Positions 60,150 through 64,000 of a stretch of DNA of 64,000 nt are shown piece after piece. Each line of letters begins with the position of its first letter. Position 1 is the first letter of the stretch. This stretch comes from an uncultured Mycoplasmatota bacterium (GTDB lineage Bacteria > Bacillota_I > Bacilli_A > Izemoplasmatales > Izemoplasmataceae), in assembly GCA_913062645.1 (NCBI GenBank), contig CAJXVW010000002.1, positions 237,433 to 301,432 of the forward strand. Reading direction: 5' to 3'. Both the position numbers and the translations under genes were made by a program. The notes under the pieces were generated by a model, which saw nothing but the letters and a program-made list of their open reading frames with translations, had not been told where the DNA came from and searched no databases.

Positions 60150-61367
60150 TTATTCAATGTCTTCGCGGTACAGGGGCATCGACATGCAGCGCGGTCCGCC
60201 GCGTCCTCGCGAGAGTTCGCTGGAGGGAATTTCAATGACTTCGATGCCTTCGTTGCGAAGCAGTTCGTTGGTGACGTGGTTGCGGTTGTAGACGATGACC
60301 TTGCCGGGGGCGATGGCGAGCGTGTTGGCGCCGTCGTTCCATTGTTCGCGACCGGCCGTGATATGATCGTCGCCGCCGATGTTGATCAGCTTGATGGGAC
60401 GGTTGAGATGCTTCTCGAGAATGTCCTCGAGCGTCGCTATGACCCGGACGACTTCAAGATCGGTTTTGGTCTTGGTGATTTCGAAGATTGTCAGTTCCTT
60501 CATGATCCCGGGATGGACCGTGAAGGTCCCGTAGTCGACCTGGGTGAAGACGGTATCCAGATGCATGAACGCACGGGTTTTGGGAATGTTGAAGGCGAGT
60601 ACCGTTTCAAATGTCGAGTTCTGTTGGAACAGTTCTCTGGCAACGGCTTCAATGGCGCGCGGGTCGGTTCGTTTGGAGATGCCGACGGCAAGCGTCTTCT
60701 TGTTCAGAACCAACATGTCACCGCCTTCGGATTTCCACCTGGTGGAGCGTTTCTTGTACCGGGGAATGACTTCCTTCTCAAACCGCGGATGATAGCGGAA
60801 CACGTACTCGGACAAAAGTGTTTCCCGACTGCGTGCTTCGGTCATCATGTTGTTGATGGCGACGCCGTCGCCGATCGAGGCGAATGGGTCGCGTTGGAAC
60901 AGCAGATTGGGAAGCGGATCGGTGAAGAACGGGTATTCCGTTTCCAGCATGTCGATGATGCTGAAGGGGCCGTGAATTTCAAATTCATGGGTTCGAATGC
61001 CTTCGACCATTTCCTGAACCAGGGTCGTGTTGTCGAGCTCGATCAATTTCTGATAGATGGCGTTCTTGACGTTGCGCGAGAGGATGTTCGACTCCTCGAT
61101 GAATTGATTGATGAACTGTTGCTTGATCTCCGGATGATGGTCGAGTGCTTCCACCATCAAGTCGGTGATGTAGAGGACTTCCACACCGTTGTCGCGAAGT
61201 ACTTGGGCAAAGGCGTCGTGTTCCTTCTGAGCGACTTCCAGATACGGAATGTCGTCAAACAGGAGCTTCTCCAGAAGGTCCGGGGTCAAATTCTCGATTT
61301 CCTTGCCGGGACGATGCAAGAGCACGCTCTTGAGCGGTCCGATTTCGGAGTATACATTGATTTTCAT
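60150..61367 (-). CDS. arcA: arginine deiminase
   Basis: 405 aa; NVYSEIGPLKSVLLHRPGKEIENLTPD; LLFQRDPFASIGDGVAIN; RGRGGPRCMSMPL. Confidence 0.97.
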   Translation of the reverse strand: MKINVYSEIGPLKSVLLHRPGKEIENLTPDLLEKLLFDDIPYLEVAQKEHDAFAQVLRDNGVEVLYITDLMVEALDHHPEIKQQFINQFIEESNILSRNVKNAIYQKLIELDNTTLVQEMVEGIRTHEFEIHGPFSIIDMLETEYPFFTDPLPNLLFQRDPFASIGDGVAINNMMTEARSRETLLSEYVFRYHPRFEKEVIPRYKKRSTRWKSEGGDMLVLNKKTLAVGISKRTDPRAIEAVARELFQQNSTFETVLAFNIPKTRAFMHLDTVFTQVDYGTFTVHPGIMKELTIFEITKTKTDLEVVRVIATLEDILEKHLNRPIKLINIGGDDHITAGREQWNDGANTLAIAPGKVIVYNRNHVTNELLRNEGIEVIEIPSSELSRGRGGPRCMSMPLYREDIE

Positions 61368-61383
61368 GCGTCACTTCCTCTCG

Positions 61384-62457
61384 TTATTTGATGTATTCGC
61401 GTGGGACGCGATTCGTGATTGAACAAATGATTTCGTAATTGATGGTGTCCAAGCGTTCGGCAACCTCGTCAATGGATACGATGCCACCCATGAGGATGAC
61501 GTCATCGTTTTTGGTGATGGTGTCATCCACTTTGATGAACATCTGATCCATGCAGATGCGCCCGATGATAAGGTAGCGTTTGCCGTTGATCTCCACATCG
61601 CCACCTTCATTCTTGCGAATGAATCCATCGGCGTATCCAATCGGTAAAATACCAATCCGCTCATGGTCGGTTGCACTGTAGGTCGCACCATACCCAACCT
61701 TCTCACCAGGAACGAGATTCTTGAATTGACTGATCTTTGTTTTTAACGTAAATGTATTCTTCAAAAAGTCCATATTTTCATCCAAGGTCAACCCGTACAA
61801 ACTGATTCCCAAACGGGTGTGAGTCGTAAAATCATAGTTCGTTTCATACTTGATCTGAGAACTGGAATTGGAGATGTGAATCTGTTCAAACGGATATGAA
61901 ATTCTCGACAAAATATCTTGGAACTTCTGAAGCTGCATGTCATAGTACGACTTGTCATTGTCGGCGGTACTGAAATGAGTGAAGATTCCTTCGAGGTGAA
62001 TCCGAGGGTTGTCATCCAACAGTTCGATAGCTCGAATGATATCGTTCAAATCTTTAAATCCGAGACGGTTCATTCCGGTGTCAACCTTAAGATGCACCGT
62101 CAATCTTGATTTCATTTTGGGTATCGATTGGATCTGATCGAAGTTACTGATGGTGACCACTATGTCATTCTTGCTTGCAATCTTCAATCCTTCGCCTTCA
62201 ATGACCCCCATGCACATGATCTTGATGTCTGGGAACTCAGCTCGTAGTTCCAGGGCTTCTTCTAGTAGGCTAACCGCATACTGGTCAACTTTTCTTTCGT
62301 GCAAGTAGCGTACAACTTCAATGGCACCGTGGCCATAAGCATTTGCTTTCACTACTGGGATGATCGTCTTGTTTCCAACGAGTTTTTGGACGTTTTGATA
62401 GTTCTGATAGAGGTGATTGAGGTTAATTAGAGCAACTGTCTCGCGATATCTATCCAA
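61384..62457 (-). CDS. alr: alanine racemase
   Basis: ALINLNHLYQNYQNVQKL; IIPVVKANAYGHGAIEV; RLGISLYGLT; YATYS-region VGYGATYSATDHERIGILPIGYADG. Confidence 0.92.
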   Translation of the reverse strand: MDRYRETVALINLNHLYQNYQNVQKLVGNKTIIPVVKANAYGHGAIEVVRYLHERKVDQYAVSLLEEALELRAEFPDIKIMCMGVIEGEGLKIASKNDIVVTISNFDQIQSIPKMKSRLTVHLKVDTGMNRLGFKDLNDIIRAIELLDDNPRIHLEGIFTHFSTADNDKSYYDMQLQKFQDILSRISYPFEQIHISNSSSQIKYETNYDFTTHTRLGISLYGLTLDENMDFLKNTFTLKTKISQFKNLVPGEKVGYGATYSATDHERIGILPIGYADGFIRKNEGGDVEINGKRYLIIGRICMDQMFIKVDDTITKNDDVILMGGIVSIDEVAERLDTINYEIICSITNRVPREYIK

Positions 62458-63517
62458 TGTAGTCTTTGGTAACGTATTTTGATGTCATGAGACTCAATAT
62501 TGAACCATAGGTCAATCGGAAGCTCATGATGTCACCAACCTCATATGAATTGATCGATTCTGACACGTCGACAATGATGTGATCACTGCTTGCGCCTATC
62601 GGTTTGATAGTATCAAACGGTATCAGTTGCCTGTGATCCACATCTTGTTTGCCTAACGCTAAGAGTGCTCTAAATCTCTTTCCTCTATCTTCGAAGTGTG
62701 GTACCTTTCCAAACGCATCCATACCAATTTGACCTATCGGGACGGAAGGTTTATGTTTCAGCTCAATGATAGATGCTTCGAGCGTGAATACATCGTTATA
62801 GGTGTTGTCGATATAATCTCCATATGCTGTTTCTCTCCCCAATACGACGCTTTCTCCCAGTCGGAGGTTGTTGATACCCTCTGGAAGCTTGTTGTTCAAC
62901 AGAAGATCAAGACTGGAAGAGTTACCACCACTGATGATCTCCAGTGATATATCGAATTTTGATTCGATTTCTTCTTTATACCGAATTAATTTACCTAGGT
63001 TATCTGGTGTGGGAATCACACCACCATAGCATGTAAGGTTGGTTCCAATGCCACGAAGAACAATGTGCTCCATGTCCAACACTTGTTTTACAGTGTCAAA
63101 AAGCTCATTTTCATCAAAAATACCCTCTCTGAGATCACCCAGGTCAATCATAAGTATGACTTCGTGTTTGAGACCGTGAGTTCCCGCTGCGTAGTTCAAA
63201 AGCTTGATCGTGGACAGCTCAGAGTTAAGAGATATGTCACAATGGTGAATCACATCGTCAATTTCACCATGACTTGGCAAACGAAGGAGAACTTTAGGAA
63301 TATCGGTCTTCATGTCTCTGAAATTTTCAATTCTCGAATCCCCAATGAAGTCAACCTGCTCCTCATTGTATATATCAATCAATTTTTGGTCAGCACAAAA
63401 TACTTTCGAAACAGCCATGATAGATATTCCATTATCATGGCATAGATTCTTCAGTTCTCGTAGATTATGACGAAACTTGCTTAAGTTGACCACTAATCTT
63501 GGAAACATGCGAATCAC
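62450..63517 (-). CDS. PLP-dependent amino acid racemase, ornithine-racemase-like (alanine racemase N-terminal fold)
   Basis: FPRLVVNLSKFRHNLRELKNLCHDNGISIMAVSKVFCAD; IISGGNSSSLDLLLNNKLPEGINNLRLGESVVLGRETAYGD; IGASSDHIIVDVSES. Confidence 0.75.
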   Translation of the reverse strand: MIRMFPRLVVNLSKFRHNLRELKNLCHDNGISIMAVSKVFCADQKLIDIYNEEQVDFIGDSRIENFRDMKTDIPKVLLRLPSHGEIDDVIHHCDISLNSELSTIKLLNYAAGTHGLKHEVILMIDLGDLREGIFDENELFDTVKQVLDMEHIVLRGIGTNLTCYGGVIPTPDNLGKLIRYKEEIESKFDISLEIISGGNSSSLDLLLNNKLPEGINNLRLGESVVLGRETAYGDYIDNTYNDVFTLEASIIELKHKPSVPIGQIGMDAFGKVPHFEDRGKRFRALLALGKQDVDHRQLIPFDTIKPIGASSDHIIVDVSESINSYEVGDIMSFRLTYGSILSLMTSKYVTKDYIG

Positions 63518-64000
63518 TCAATTCTCAAGGATTTTCTCAGTAGTTTTACAGCAATTTCCGGGTACTTCAATGATAGCACACCCACCGAAGCCATGATGTA
63601 ATCATGGTCTTTAAGGATCTTAACGTTCTTGTTTGGGACCATTTTGCGTGGATTCGACTGAAAATATTGCTCAAGTATACGTTCTGTATGGCTTAAGTTC
63701 ACTAATGCCCCTCCGGTAAGAATTACGAACTCGACTTGTGACAAGTCCTTACCTTCGGGTATGATTTTTTGTCCTGAGCTTGTGAACACTCTTCGAAGAT
63801 CACCGACATGCCGATCCAATGCTGTATGTGTACACTTCTTTGTTAACTCGTATACAAGACGCTTTTCCATCGCTGTTTTCGGTATATAGGTATAGTCGCC
63901 GAGCATTTCCACCAACTCTTCATCGGTGCAACCAACTGCAACAGCAAGGGTGTTTTCGGGGAACATTGCAACGACGTTCGAGTGGTTGATGAAAACCCCA
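63514..64000 (-). CDS. GlmL/MutL-like ATPase (aminomutase-reactivating-type), partial, runs off window end
   Basis: FVILTGGALVNLSHTERILEQYFQS...HDYIMASVGVLSLKYPEIAVKLLRKSLRIE; frame open to 64000 (GVFINHSNVVAMFPENT). Confidence 0.65.
   Translation of the reverse strand, partial: GVFINHSNVVAMFPENTLAVAVGCTDEELVEMLGDYTYIPKTAMEKRLVYELTKKCTHTALDRHVGDLRRVFTSSGQKIIPEGKDLSQVEFVILTGGALVNLSHTERILEQYFQSNPRKMVPNKNVKILKDHDYIMASVGVLSLKYPEIAVKLLRKSLRIE

Noticed and set aside
60276-61391. 371-aa + strand ORF over arcA
   Set aside because: Antisense to arginine deiminase, which has clear catalytic motifs

Overview
64 kb bacterial window, standard genetic code (TGA used as stop). It looks Bacillota/Mycoplasmatota-like from its type-Z S14, Gram-positive lipoproteins and S10-spc-alpha operon layout; the exact taxon is not determined. 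Main blocks: (i) 1-3.9 kb, housekeeping/accessory genes (partial SPFH/zinc-ribbon protein, lipoprotein, two GNATs, flavodoxin). (ii) 5.1-9.5 kb, an overlapping four-gene minus-strand operon (HprK-like kinase, PqqD-like protein, S24/S26 peptidase-like protein, NTP_transf_5-like protein) divergent from an ABC exporter. This resembles the accessory half of Firmicutes lasso/RiPP clusters but has no cyclase. (iii) 9.8-34.0 kb, a co-directional glycan-utilisation locus (GH130, GH125, sugar ABC importer, DUF1861-like protein, many modular surface lipoproteins, LacI regulator), probably for mannosides. It contains an unlisted 39-aa ORF (31638-31757, MKQEYEAPTIEIIEFELEDSIASSADFGGGAIGTEGLFE) with a YxxPxIE leader-like motif, a candidate substrate for block ii. 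(iv) 35-37.4 kb, small membrane proteins, an HTH protein and Phd-Doc. (v) 37.4-51.8 kb, the canonical S10-spc-alpha ribosomal protein operon on the minus strand. (vi) 52-58 kb, Crp/Fnr, nitroreductase, MarR/methyltransferase, orphan PTS-EIIC-like and PadR genes, with perfect palindromes at three regulator promoters. (vii) 58.2-64 kb, arginine deiminase genes arcC/argF/arcA joined to alanine racemase, ornithine-racemase-like and GlmL/MutL-like genes. The best candidate for an undescribed system is the cyclase-less RiPP-like cassette plus the peptide embedded in the glycan operon. All identifications are by motif reading only; no database search was run.
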